Shown: in pieces, positions 36,705 to 44,357 of the stretch
How positions within the stretch are numbered: position 1 is the stretch's first letter
Layout: every line of letters begins with the position of its first letter
Program-made: the position numbers and the translations under genes
Notes under the pieces: generated by a model
Seen by the model: only the letters and a program-made list of their open reading frames with translations
What the model was told of the DNA's origin: nothing
Databases searched by the model: none
From: JBGVSA01 sp041807905
GTDB taxonomy: Bacteria; Pseudomonadota; Gammaproteobacteria; Burkholderiales; Rhodocyclaceae
NCBI RefSeq assembly: GCF_041807905.1
Contig: NZ_JBGVSA010000011.1
Coordinates: 92,841-156,840 of the forward strand
Direction: 5' to 3'
DNA length: 64,000 bases

Positions 36705-37009
36705 GCGTGAATCAAGAGCGCCTGCTGCAGGTGCTGCTCGCACCGCAGATTTCGGAAAAGGCAACGGCTGTTGCTGAGAAGAATGAGCAAGTGGTTTTCC
36801 GCGTGGCGTCGTCCGCGACCAAGCCCGAAGTGAAGGCGGCTGTTGAGCTGCTGTTCAAGGTTGAAGTGCAGTCCGTGCAGATCCTGAACGTCAAGGGCAA
36901 GGTGAAGCGTTTCGGCCGTATCGTCGGTCAGCGCAAAGGCTGGAAAAAGGCCTTCGTGAGCTTGAAGCCGGGTCAGGAAATCAACTTCGTTGATGGAGGG
37001 GCCGCATAA
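36701..37009 (+). CDS. rplW: 50S ribosomal protein L23
   Basis: 102 residues (E. coli 100). Starts MSVNQERLLQVLLAPQISEK. It lies at the tunnel exit and docks trigger factor and SRP. It overlaps rplD by 4 bases and shares one base with the rplB start, so it is tightly coupled on both sides. Confidence 0.99.
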   Translation: MSVNQERLLQVLLAPQISEKATAVAEKNEQVVFRVASSATKPEVKAAVELLFKVEVQSVQILNVKGKVKRFGRIVGQRKGWKKAFVSLKPGQEINFVDGGAA

Positions 37010-37833
37010 TGCTGGTCAAAGTCAAGCCTACGTCGGCAGGTCGTCGCGGCGTCGTCAAGGTTGTCAACCCGAACCTGTACAAGGGTCGTCCGGTTGCTTC
37101 CCTGGTCGAGAGTCAATCGCATACGGCAGGTCGCAACAACAACGGCCATATCACTACGCGTCACAAGGGCGGCGGTCACAAGCAGCACTATCGCGTGGTC
37201 GACTTCAAGCGCAACAAGGATGGCATCGTGGCCAAGGTCGAGCGTATCGAATACGACCCGAACCGTACCGCGAACATCGCGCTGCTGTGCTACGCCGACG
37301 GTGAGCGTCGTTACATCATTGCTCCGAAGGGCGTGCAGGTCGGTCAGGAAATCGTTTCCGGCTCTGAGGCTCCTATCAAGGTGGGCAACGCATTGCCGAT
37401 CCGTAATATTCCCGTCGGCTCGACGATCCACTGCATCGAGATGCTGCCTGGGAAGGGCGCGCAACTGGCGCGTTCGGCCGGTACGTCGGTGCAATTGCTG
37501 GCTCGTGAAGGCAGCTACGCACAGCTGCGCCTGCGTTCGGGCGAAATCCGTCGCGTGCACATCGAGTGCCGCGCGACGATCGGTGAAGTCGGTAACGAAG
37601 AGCACAACCTGCGCAAGATCGGCAAGGCCGGTGCGCAACGTTGGCGTGGTATTCGTCCGACCGTTCGCGGTGTGGCGATGAACCCGGTGGATCACCCGCA
37701 CGGTGGTGGTGAAGGCCGTACCGGTGAGGGTCGTGTGCCTGTCAGTCCGTGGGGTACCCCGACGAAGGGTTATCGCACGCGCAGCAACAAGCGCACGAAC
37801 AGCATGATCGTTCAGCGTCGTCACAAGCGATAA
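37009..37833 (+). CDS. rplB: 50S ribosomal protein L2
   Basis: 274 residues (E. coli 273). Contains the conserved C-terminal segment GVAMNPVDHPHGGGEGRT, including the His important for subunit joining and peptidyl transfer. Its ATG uses the last base of the rplW stop codon. Confidence 0.99.
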   Translation: MLVKVKPTSAGRRGVVKVVNPNLYKGRPVASLVESQSHTAGRNNNGHITTRHKGGGHKQHYRVVDFKRNKDGIVAKVERIEYDPNRTANIALLCYADGERRYIIAPKGVQVGQEIVSGSEAPIKVGNALPIRNIPVGSTIHCIEMLPGKGAQLARSAGTSVQLLAREGSYAQLRLRSGEIRRVHIECRATIGEVGNEEHNLRKIGKAGAQRWRGIRPTVRGVAMNPVDHPHGGGEGRTGEGRVPVSPWGTPTKGYRTRSNKRTNSMIVQRRHKR

Positions 37834-37842
37834 GAGGTAGTC

Positions 37843-38118
37843 ATGGCACGTTCTATTAAAAAGGGACCGTTTGTAGACGCCCACCTCATCAAGAAAGTGG
37901 ACGCTGCGGTCAGCTCGAATGACAAGCGGCCCATCAAGACCTGGTCGCGCCGTTCAACGGTGCTGCCTGAGTTTGTGGGTCTGACGATTGCCGTGCATAA
38001 CGGTCGCCAGCACATTCCCGTGTATGTCACGGAAAACATGGTCGGCCACAAGCTCGGCGAGTTTGCTCTGACGCGTACCTTCAAGGGTCACGCTGCGAGC
38101 AAGAAGGCCAAGAAGTAA
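37843..38118 (+). CDS. rpsS: 30S ribosomal protein S19
   Basis: 91 residues (E. coli 92). Starts MARSIKKGPFVDAHL and ends with the basic tail ASKKAKK. It binds the 16S head together with S13 and contacts A-site tRNA. It begins 9 bases after rplB. Confidence 0.99.
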   Translation: MARSIKKGPFVDAHLIKKVDAAVSSNDKRPIKTWSRRSTVLPEFVGLTIAVHNGRQHIPVYVTENMVGHKLGEFALTRTFKGHAASKKAKK

Positions 38119-38127
38119 GGGGTGATT

Positions 38128-38457
38128 ATGGAAACTAATGCCAGTTTGCGCGGCGTTCGCCTCTCGGCCCAGAAGGGCCGTCTCGTGGCTGACTTGGTGC
38201 GCGGCAAGTCCGTTGATCAGGCGCTGAATATCCTGACGTTCTGCCCGAAGAAGGGCGCCGGTATCGTCAAGAAGGTGCTCGAATCGGCAATCGCCAACGC
38301 CGAGCATAACGACGGCGCTGATATCGACGCGCTGAAGGTCAAGACGATCCACGTGGAAAAGGGTACTTCCCTGAAGCGTTTCACGGCCCGCGCAAAGGGT
38401 CGTGGCAATCGCATCGAGAAGCAGACCTGCCACATCTACGTGACTGTTGGGGAGTAA
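38128..38457 (+). CDS. rplV: 50S ribosomal protein L22
   Basis: 109 residues (E. coli 110). Starts METNASLRGVRLSAQKGRLV. The C-terminal beta-hairpin with FTARAKGRGNRIEKQ lines the exit tunnel near the macrolide site. An in-frame GTG 6 bases upstream is less likely than this ATG, which has AAGGGG before it. Confidence 0.99.
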   Translation: METNASLRGVRLSAQKGRLVADLVRGKSVDQALNILTFCPKKGAGIVKKVLESAIANAEHNDGADIDALKVKTIHVEKGTSLKRFTARAKGRGNRIEKQTCHIYVTVGE

Positions 38458-38466
38458 GGAGAGCGT

Positions 38467-39252
38467 ATGGGACAGAAAATCCATCCGACCGGCTTCCGCC
38501 TTGCGGTGACCCGGGATTGGGGCTCTCGTTGGTTCGCCAACAGTCAGAGCTATGCAAAGATGCTGCACGAGGACATCAAGGTCCGCGAGCATCTGAAGAA
38601 GAAGCTGGCTCACGCTTCGGTTGGCCGCGTGCTGATCGAGCGCCCGGCGAAGAATGCCCGCATTACCGTTTTCAGCGCCCGTCCGGGTGTTGTGATCGGC
38701 AAGAAGGGTGAAGATATCGAGCAACTGAAGGCGGATCTTCAGAAGATCATGGGCGTGCCGGTGCACGTCAATATCGAAGAAATCCGCAAGCCCGAAATCG
38801 ATGCGCAGCTGATCGCCGATTCGATCGCGCAACAGCTCGAAAAGCGCATCATGTTCCGTCGCGCAATGAAGCGCGCGATGCAGAACGCCATGCGTCTGGG
38901 TGCCCAAGGCATCAAGATCATGAGCTCGGGTCGCCTGAACGGTATCGAAATCGCTCGTACCGAATGGTATCGCGAAGGTCGTGTGCCGCTGCACACCCTG
39001 CGCGCCGATATCGACTACGGCTTCTCGGAAGCCCGCACGACTTACGGCGTCATCGGTATCAAGGTGTGGGTCTACAAGGGTGAATACCTGGGCCGTAACG
39101 AGCAGGCCGCTGTCGAAGCGAAGGAAGAAGAGGGTCGTCGTGGCCGTCGTCCGTCGCGCAATGACGGCGACAAGCCGGCCCCTCGCCGTGCCGTGCGCAA
39201 GCCGGTGAGCGGTGCGAAGAACGCAGGAGCGAACGATGCTGCAGCCGAATAG
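38467..39252 (+). CDS. rpsC: 30S ribosomal protein S3
   Basis: 261 residues, longer than E. coli S3 (233) by a basic, low-complexity tail (about 218-261, rich in Arg, Glu and Pro) common in betaproteobacteria. The KH domain with VVIGKKGEDIEQLK is standard. It lies at the mRNA entry and helps unwind mRNA. Its 3' end overlaps the rplP start by 17 bases. Confidence 0.99.
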   Translation: MGQKIHPTGFRLAVTRDWGSRWFANSQSYAKMLHEDIKVREHLKKKLAHASVGRVLIERPAKNARITVFSARPGVVIGKKGEDIEQLKADLQKIMGVPVHVNIEEIRKPEIDAQLIADSIAQQLEKRIMFRRAMKRAMQNAMRLGAQGIKIMSSGRLNGIEIARTEWYREGRVPLHTLRADIDYGFSEARTTYGVIGIKVWVYKGEYLGRNEQAAVEAKEEEGRRGRRPSRNDGDKPAPRRAVRKPVSGAKNAGANDAAAE

Positions 39253-39649
39253 AAGAAAGTATCGTAAGGAACAGAAGGGTCGCAACAAAGGTATCGCGAC
39301 TCGTGGCGCGAAGGTCAGCTTCGGCGACTTCGGCCTCAAGGCGATCGGTCGCGGTCGTCTGACGGCGCGCCAGATCGAATCCGCCCGTCGTGCCATGACG
39401 CGTCACATCAAGCGCGGCGGTCGCATCTGGATTCGCGTGTTCCCGGACAAGCCCATCTCGAAGAAGCCTGCCGAAGTCCGTATGGGTAACGGTAAGGGCA
39501 ACCCGGAATACTGGGTTGCAGAAATCCAGCCCGGCAAGGTGCTGTACGAGATGGATGGTGTTGATGAGGCGCTGGCTCGCGAGGCGTTCCGCCTGGCCGC
39601 TGCCAAGCTTCCGTTGGAGACCGCGTTCGTGACGCGGCAAGTGGGGTGA
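39236..39649 (+). CDS. rplP: 50S ribosomal protein L16
   Basis: 137 residues (E. coli 136). Starts MLQPNRRKYRKEQKGRN. It organises 23S rRNA near the A site. The start lies inside the end of rpsC (17-base overlap), and the choice follows the conserved L16 N-terminus. rpmC follows 2 bases after its stop. Confidence 0.99.
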   Translation: MLQPNRRKYRKEQKGRNKGIATRGAKVSFGDFGLKAIGRGRLTARQIESARRAMTRHIKRGGRIWIRVFPDKPISKKPAEVRMGNGKGNPEYWVAEIQPGKVLYEMDGVDEALAREAFRLAAAKLPLETAFVTRQVG

Positions 39650-39651
39650 TC

Positions 39652-39846
39652 ATGAAGAGCAATGATCTTCGTGCAAAGAGCACCAGCGAACTGAACGATG
39701 AACTCGTGGCGCTGCTCAAGGAGCAATTCTCCTTGCGCATGCAACACGCGACGCAACAGCTGACGAACAGCGCTCAGCTGGGTCGCGTTCGCCGCGATAT
39801 CGCGCGCGTTCGTACCATTCTGCGTGAGAAGGCGGTGGCCCAATGA
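39652..39846 (+). CDS. rpmC: 50S ribosomal protein L29
   Basis: 64 residues (E. coli 63). A two-helix protein starting MKSNDLRAKSTSELNDEL, with conserved LREKAVAQ at the end. It lies by L23 at the tunnel exit. Its last 4 bases overlap the rpsQ start (ATGA). Confidence 0.98.
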   Translation: MKSNDLRAKSTSELNDELVALLKEQFSLRMQHATQQLTNSAQLGRVRRDIARVRTILREKAVAQ

Positions 39847-40109
39847 GTGAACAGAATCAAGTCATGCATCGCACGCTGGTCGGCCGTGTCGTCAGCGACA
39901 AGATGCAAAAGACGGTGACGGTCCTGATCGAGCGCCGCGTCAAGCACCCGCTGTATGGCAAGGTGATCGTACGTTCGCAGAAGTACCATGCGCACGTTGA
40001 AGATGGCGTTGCCGCTGCCGGCGACCTGGTGGAGATCGAGGAATGCCGTCCGATCTCGCGCACCAAGAGCTGGAAGGTAACGAAGGTCGTCGAAAAGGCC
40101 CGCGCCTGA
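39843..40109 (+). CDS. rpsQ: 30S ribosomal protein S17
   Basis: 88 residues (E. coli 84). OB-fold protein with VVSDKMQKTVTVLIERRVKHP and the conserved ECRPISRTKSW. A primary 16S rRNA binder in the 5' domain. Last gene of the S10 group here; a terminator follows 18 bases on. Confidence 0.99.
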   Translation: MSEQNQVMHRTLVGRVVSDKMQKTVTVLIERRVKHPLYGKVIVRSQKYHAHVEDGVAAAGDLVEIEECRPISRTKSWKVTKVVEKARA

Positions 40110-40127
40110 TCGACTGATCGATAAAAG

Positions 40128-40167
40128 AATGCAAGGCCGGCGCGAGCTTGGCCTTGCATTATTATTT
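40128..40167 (+). terminator. Rho-independent terminator after rpsQ
   Basis: The perfect 11-bp stem AATGCAAGGCC / GGCCTTGCATT (11-base loop) is followed by ATTATTT. It ends the S10 group. The 3' arm contains the -35 of the next promoter. Confidence 0.85.
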
Positions 40168-40182
40168 GTGCTTGGCTATACT
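40154..40182 (+). promoter_or_regulatory. spc operon promoter inside the preceding terminator
   Basis: TTGCAT (40154-40159), a 17-base spacer and TATACT (40177-40182). The -35 box lies in the 3' arm of the rpsQ terminator. It would start transcription near 40189 and drive rplN onward. Confidence 0.75.
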
Positions 40183-40195
40183 GGCCGACTCATCA

Positions 40196-40218
40196 CCCTG
40201 CTGCTTGGCAGGGTTTTT
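40196..40218 (+). terminator. Attenuator-like hairpin in the rplN leader
   Basis: CCCTGC / GCAGGG with a 6-base loop is followed directly by TTTTT. It falls only some 7 to 30 bases after the predicted start of transcription and 68 bases before rplN. It may be an early attenuator or a second terminator for read-through from rpsQ. Confidence 0.6.
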
Positions 40219-40286
40219 CACCCGGACGGGATCCAATACTGAGCGCTTTCTTCGGTTTGCGCGTCAAGTTGGATGGAGTTTAAAAA

Positions 40287-40655
40287 ATGATCCAAATGCA
40301 GACGGTACTCGACGTCGCCGATAACACCGGTGCGCGTTCGGTTATGTGCATCAAGGTGTTGGGCGGCTCCAAGCGTCGGTATGCCGGCGTGGGCGACATC
40401 ATCAAGGTGAGCATCAAGGATGCGGCTCCTCGTGGTCGCGTCAAGAAGGGCGATGTATACAGCGCTGTGGTCGTGCGTACGGCCAAGGGCGTGCGCCGTC
40501 CGGACGGTTCGCTGGTCAAGTTCGACAAGAACGCAGCGGTGCTGTTGAACAACAAGTTGGAGCCCATCGGGACCCGTATCTTCGGGCCGGTTACGCGCGA
40601 GCTGCGTACCGAGCGTTTCATGAAGATCGTCTCGCTGGCACCGGAAGTCCTCTAA
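40287..40655 (+). CDS. rplN: 50S ribosomal protein L14
   Basis: 122 residues (E. coli 123). Starts MIQMQTVLDVADNTGARSVM and contains the L14 signature around GDIIKVSIKDAAPRGRVKKG. It forms an intersubunit bridge with the 30S. First gene of the spc group; rplX begins 9 bases later. Confidence 0.99.
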   Translation: MIQMQTVLDVADNTGARSVMCIKVLGGSKRRYAGVGDIIKVSIKDAAPRGRVKKGDVYSAVVVRTAKGVRRPDGSLVKFDKNAAVLLNNKLEPIGTRIFGPVTRELRTERFMKIVSLAPEVL

Positions 40656-40664
40656 GGGGCGAAC

Positions 40665-40985
40665 ATGAGCAAGATTCGCAAAGGGGACGAGGTTGTCGTC
40701 CTGGCAGGTAAGGATAAGGGTAAGCGCGGCACGGTGCTGAGCGTTTCGCCGGTTGACGATCGCCTGGTCGTCGAGGGTGTGAATCGCGTCAAGAAGCACA
40801 CCAAGCCGAATCCGATCAAGGGGCAGGTGGGCGGTATCGTCGAGCGCGAAATGCCGATTCACGTGTCGAACGTGGCGCTGTTCAACCCGGCGACGCAAAA
40901 GGCTGACCGCGTTGGCTTCAAGACGCTTGAAGGCGGCAAGAAGGTTCGCGTGTTCAAGTCGAACGGCGAACAAGTCGGCGCTTAA
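40665..40985 (+). CDS. rplX: 50S ribosomal protein L24
   Basis: 106 residues (E. coli 104). The N-terminal KOW motif KIRKGDEVVVLAGKDKGKRG identifies it. It starts 50S assembly by binding the 5' end of 23S rRNA. rplE follows after 11 bases. Confidence 0.99.
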   Translation: MSKIRKGDEVVVLAGKDKGKRGTVLSVSPVDDRLVVEGVNRVKKHTKPNPIKGQVGGIVEREMPIHVSNVALFNPATQKADRVGFKTLEGGKKVRVFKSNGEQVGA

Positions 40986-40996
40986 GAGGGAACACC

Positions 40997-41536
40997 ATGG
41001 CTCGCTTGCAAGAGTTTTACAAGTCGACGGTGGCGCCTGAGCTGATCAAGCAGTTCGGCTACAAGTCCGTCATGGAAGTGCCCCGCATCACCAAGATCAC
41101 CCTCAACATGGGTGTCGGTGAAGCAGTGGGCGACAAGAAGGTTCTGGACAACGCTGTCGGCGATCTGACCAAGATTGCTGGCCAGAAGCCCGTTACCACG
41201 AAGGCCAAGAAGTCGATCGCCGGTTTCAAGATCCGCGAAGGCTATCCGATTGGCTGCATGGTGACGTTGCGTGGTCCGCGCATGTTCGAATTTCTGGATC
41301 GTCTGGTTTCGATCGCGATGCCGCGTATCCGCGACTTTCGTGGTATCCAGGCCAAGGGTTTCGACGGCCGTGGCAACTACAACCTCGGTGTGAAAGAGCA
41401 GATCATTTTCCCCGAGATCGAGTACGACAAGATCGACGCTCTGCGTGGTTTGAACATCAGCATCACCACGACAGCGAAGACGGACGAAGAAGCGCGCGCG
41501 CTGCTGACCGCGTTCAAGTTCCCGTTCAAGAACTGA
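40997..41536 (+). CDS. rplE: 50S ribosomal protein L5
   Basis: 179 residues, the same as E. coli. Contains the L5 signature VPRITKITLNMGVGEA. It binds 5S rRNA with L18 and contacts the P-site tRNA. rpsN begins 7 bases after its stop. Confidence 0.99.
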   Translation: MARLQEFYKSTVAPELIKQFGYKSVMEVPRITKITLNMGVGEAVGDKKVLDNAVGDLTKIAGQKPVTTKAKKSIAGFKIREGYPIGCMVTLRGPRMFEFLDRLVSIAMPRIRDFRGIQAKGFDGRGNYNLGVKEQIIFPEIEYDKIDALRGLNISITTTAKTDEEARALLTAFKFPFKN

Positions 41537-41543
41537 GGCAGAC

Positions 41544-41849
41544 ATGGCAAAAGTTGCTCTTATCAATCGCGAAGAAAAGCGCCGCAAGACGGTCGAGAAG
41601 TTTGCCGCCAAGCGCACCGCGCTGCTCGCCGTGATCAATGACGTGAATGTCTCGGACGAAGAACGCGCCGAAGCTCGTCAAAAGTTTCAAGCGCTGCCGC
41701 GCAACGCCAGCCCGTCGCGCCTGCGCAATCGTTGCGAACTGACTGGCCGCCCGCGTGGTGTGTTCCGTAAGTTCGGTCTGTGCCGCAACAAGCTGCGTGA
41801 AGTGGCTTTCCGTGGCGAAGTGCCTGGCATGACCAAGGCTAGCTGGTAA
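41544..41849 (+). CDS. rpsN: 30S ribosomal protein S14
   Basis: 101 residues, the long form (E. coli 101) that lacks the four-Cys zinc ribbon: only two Cys are seen, in LRNRCELTGRPRG and GLCRNKLRE. A 30S head protein. rpsH starts 12 bases later. Confidence 0.99.
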   Translation: MAKVALINREEKRRKTVEKFAAKRTALLAVINDVNVSDEERAEARQKFQALPRNASPSRLRNRCELTGRPRGVFRKFGLCRNKLREVAFRGEVPGMTKASW

Positions 41850-41861
41850 GGAGATCGAGCG

Positions 41862-42257
41862 ATGAGTATGTCTGATCCGATCGCCGATATGCTGACGCGT
41901 ATTCGCAACGCGCAACAAGCCCAGAAGGGCGCTGTGGCCATGCCGGCCTCGAAGTTGAAGGTTGCGATCGCCCAAGTGTTGAAGGACGAAGGTTATATCG
42001 ACGATTTCGCCGTTCGCGGCGAAGGTGCCGAGCGCGAGCTGAACATTGCGCTCAAGTACTACGCTGGTCGTCCGGTTATCGAACGCATCGAGCGCGTGAG
42101 CCGTCCTGGTCTGCGTGTTTACAAGGGTAGCGGCGACCTGCCGCGCGTCATGAACGGTCTGGGTGTGGCTATCGTGTCGACCCCGTCCGGCGTGATGACC
42201 GACCGCCGCGCGCGCGCCAGCAATGTTGGCGGCGAAGTGCTCTGCATCGTGGCGTAA
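41862..42257 (+). CDS. rpsH: 30S ribosomal protein S8
   Basis: 131 residues (E. coli 130). Contains MSDPIADMLTRIRNAQ and the C-terminal signature STPSGVMTDRRAR. In E. coli S8 represses the spc operon by binding the rplE start region. ATG 41862 has AAGGAG 8 bases upstream; an ATG two codons later is possible. Confidence 0.99.
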   Translation: MSMSDPIADMLTRIRNAQQAQKGAVAMPASKLKVAIAQVLKDEGYIDDFAVRGEGAERELNIALKYYAGRPVIERIERVSRPGLRVYKGSGDLPRVMNGLGVAIVSTPSGVMTDRRARASNVGGEVLCIVA

Positions 42258-42267
42258 GGAGATATCG

Positions 42268-42801
42268 ATGTCACGTGTAGCTAAGAATCCGATCGCACTG
42301 CCCGCTGGCGTGGACGTCACGCTGGCCGCTGGCGAGATCACGGTGAAGGGGCCGCTGGGTACGCTCAAGCAGCGCCTGCATCCGTCGGTCAGTGTCGAGC
42401 GCGAAGGTGCGAATCTTCAGTGCAAGGCGCTGGACGGTGCGGTGAATGCGAATGCCATGTCCGGTACGACCCGCGCGCTGGTGAGCAATATGGTCACCGG
42501 CGTGAGCAAAGGCTTCGAGCGCCAGCTGAACCTGGTGGGCGTGGGTTATCGTGCCCAGGCTCAAGGCGACAAGCTGAACCTGTCGTTGGGTTTCTCGCAC
42601 CCTGTGGTGCACCAGATGCCGGCTGGCATCAAGGTTGAAACCCCCACGCAGACGGAAATCGTCATCAAGGGCGTCGACAAGCAGGTTGTTGGTCAAGTGG
42701 CGGCCGAAATTCGCGCGTACCGCGCACCTGAACCCTACAAGGGCAAGGGTGTTCGTTATGCCGACGAAGTGGTGGCGCTCAAAGAGACCAAGAAGAAGTA
42801 A
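42268..42801 (+). CDS. rplF: 50S ribosomal protein L6
   Basis: 177 residues, the same as E. coli. Starts MSRVAKNPIALPAGVDV and contains the conserved RAPEPYKGKGVRYADE near the end. It lies by the sarcin-ricin loop and the L7/L12 base. The start has AAGGAG before it; a longer frame through the end of rpsH is rejected. Confidence 0.99.
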   Translation: MSRVAKNPIALPAGVDVTLAAGEITVKGPLGTLKQRLHPSVSVEREGANLQCKALDGAVNANAMSGTTRALVSNMVTGVSKGFERQLNLVGVGYRAQAQGDKLNLSLGFSHPVVHQMPAGIKVETPTQTEIVIKGVDKQVVGQVAAEIRAYRAPEPYKGKGVRYADEVVALKETKKK

Positions 42802-42813
42802 AGGCGGACGATT

Positions 42814-43167
42814 ATGAACAAGAAAGATGCGCGTTTGCGCCGAGCCCGCAAGACCCGGGCTCACATCGCCGAACTGCGGAAGGTTCGTCTGACGGTGTTC
42901 CGTTCGAACCTGCACATTTATGCGCAGGTGATCTCCGCCGAAGGCAATCAAGTGCTGGCCTCGGCTTCGACCGTCGAAGCCGCCGTCAAGAGCCAAGTCG
43001 CCAATGGTGGCAATGTCGCCGCAGCAGCGGCAGTTGGCAAGCTGATCGCCGAGCGTGCGGTGGCCAAGGGTATCGATACCGTGGCTTTCGATCGCGCGGG
43101 TTTCCAATATCACGGTCGCGTCAAGGCGCTGGCTGAGGCCGCCCGCGAAGGCGGTCTGAAGTTCTAA
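42814..43167 (+). CDS. rplR: 50S ribosomal protein L18
   Basis: 117 residues, the same as E. coli. The basic N-terminus (KKDARLRRARKTRAHI) binds 5S rRNA, and the globular part carries FRSNLHIYAQVI and DRAGFQYHGRVKALA. rpsE follows after 11 bases. Confidence 0.99.
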   Translation: MNKKDARLRRARKTRAHIAELRKVRLTVFRSNLHIYAQVISAEGNQVLASASTVEAAVKSQVANGGNVAAAAAVGKLIAERAVAKGIDTVAFDRAGFQYHGRVKALAEAAREGGLKF

Positions 43168-43178
43168 GCGAGAGTCCT

Positions 43179-43703
43179 ATGGCTAAGCAACAGACTAAGA
43201 AGGTTCAGGCCGCTGACGAGCGCGATGATGGCCTGCGCGAGAAAATGGTGTCGATCAATCGCGTCACCAAGGTGGTGAAGGGTGGCCGTATCCTCGGCTT
43301 CGCCGCACTGACCGTGGTGGGCGATGGCGACGGTGGCGTCGGCATGGGCAAGGGCAAGGCCCGTGAAGTGCCGGTGGCCGTGCAGAAGGCGATGGACGAA
43401 GCCCGTCGCAAGCTGGCGCGTGTTCCCCTGCGCAATGGCACCCTGCAGCACTCGGTGATCGGCCGTCACGGCGCATCCGAAGTGCTGATGCAGCCGGCTC
43501 CGAGCGGTACCGGCATCATCGCCGGTGGCGCAATGCGCGCGGTGTTCGAAGTGATGGGCGTCACCGACGTCATCGCCAAGTGCATCGGTTCGACCAACCC
43601 TTACAACGTTGTCCGTGCGACGCTGAACGGCCTCTTCGCCACCAGCACGCCGGCGGAAATTGCTGCCAAGCGCGGCAAGTCCGTTGAAGAAATTCTGGGG
43701 TAA
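43179..43703 (+). CDS. rpsE: 30S ribosomal protein S5
   Basis: 174 residues (E. coli 167). Contains the signature VSINRVTKVVKGGRILGFAA and VGMGKGKAREV, including the loop tied to spectinomycin resistance (wild-type KVVKGG). It helps control decoding accuracy with S4, whose gene is not in this cluster. Confidence 0.99.
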   Translation: MAKQQTKKVQAADERDDGLREKMVSINRVTKVVKGGRILGFAALTVVGDGDGGVGMGKGKAREVPVAVQKAMDEARRKLARVPLRNGTLQHSVIGRHGASEVLMQPAPSGTGIIAGGAMRAVFEVMGVTDVIAKCIGSTNPYNVVRATLNGLFATSTPAEIAAKRGKSVEEILG

Positions 43704-43708
43704 GCGTC

Positions 43709-43891
43709 ATGGCTGACAAGAAGATTCGCGTCACGCTGGTGAAGAGTCTCATCGGCACCAAGCAGCCGCACCGCGCCACCGTGCGTGGTCTGGGTCTGCG
43801 TCGTCTCAACCATACGGTCGAACTCGTTGATACGCCCGAAGTGCGCGGCATGATCAACAAGGTCTCGTATCTGGTGAAGTGCGAGGAATAA
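43709..43891 (+). CDS. rpmD: 50S ribosomal protein L30
   Basis: 60 residues (E. coli 59). Starts MADKKIRVTLVKSLIG, with GLGLRRLNHTVELVDT. Small 23S binder. It starts 5 bases after rpsE and is followed directly by rplO with no gap. Confidence 0.98.
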   Translation: MADKKIRVTLVKSLIGTKQPHRATVRGLGLRRLNHTVELVDTPEVRGMINKVSYLVKCEE

Positions 43892-44326
43892 ATGGAACTG
43901 AATAACCTCAAGCCGGGCGAAGGCGCCAAGCACGCTTCGAAGCGTGTCGGCCGCGGTATCGGTAGTGGTCTCGGCAAGACCTGTGGCCGCGGCCACAAGG
44001 GTCAGAAGTCGCGTTCGGGCGGTTTCCACAAGGTTGGCTTCGAAGGCGGTCAAATGCCGCTGCAACGTCGTCTGCCGAAGCGCGGTTTCGTGTCGCTGAC
44101 GGCTGCTCGTAATGTCGAAGTTCGCCTGTCGGAAATTGCTGCGCTGCCGATCGAAGAAATCGATCTGCTGTCGCTGAAGCAGGCCGGTGTCGTACCGGCG
44201 GACGCACTGTCGGCCAAGGTGATCCTGTCGGGCGAAATCGCTCGCAAGGTGAGCCTGCGTGGCCTGACGGCGACCAAGGGTGCCCGCGCTGCGATTGAAG
44301 CGGCCGGCGGCTCGGTGGCTGAATAA
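43892..44326 (+). CDS. rplO: 50S ribosomal protein L15
   Basis: 144 residues, the same as E. coli. Starts MELNNLKPGEGAKHASKRVG, with a Gly/Arg/Lys-rich N-terminal tail typical of L15 that threads into 23S rRNA. secY follows 31 bases on. Confidence 0.99.
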   Translation: MELNNLKPGEGAKHASKRVGRGIGSGLGKTCGRGHKGQKSRSGGFHKVGFEGGQMPLQRRLPKRGFVSLTAARNVEVRLSEIAALPIEEIDLLSLKQAGVVPADALSAKVILSGEIARKVSLRGLTATKGARAAIEAAGGSVAE

Positions 44327-44357
44327 GCCTTAGCGGACAAAGCAAGGGAAGCGAAGC

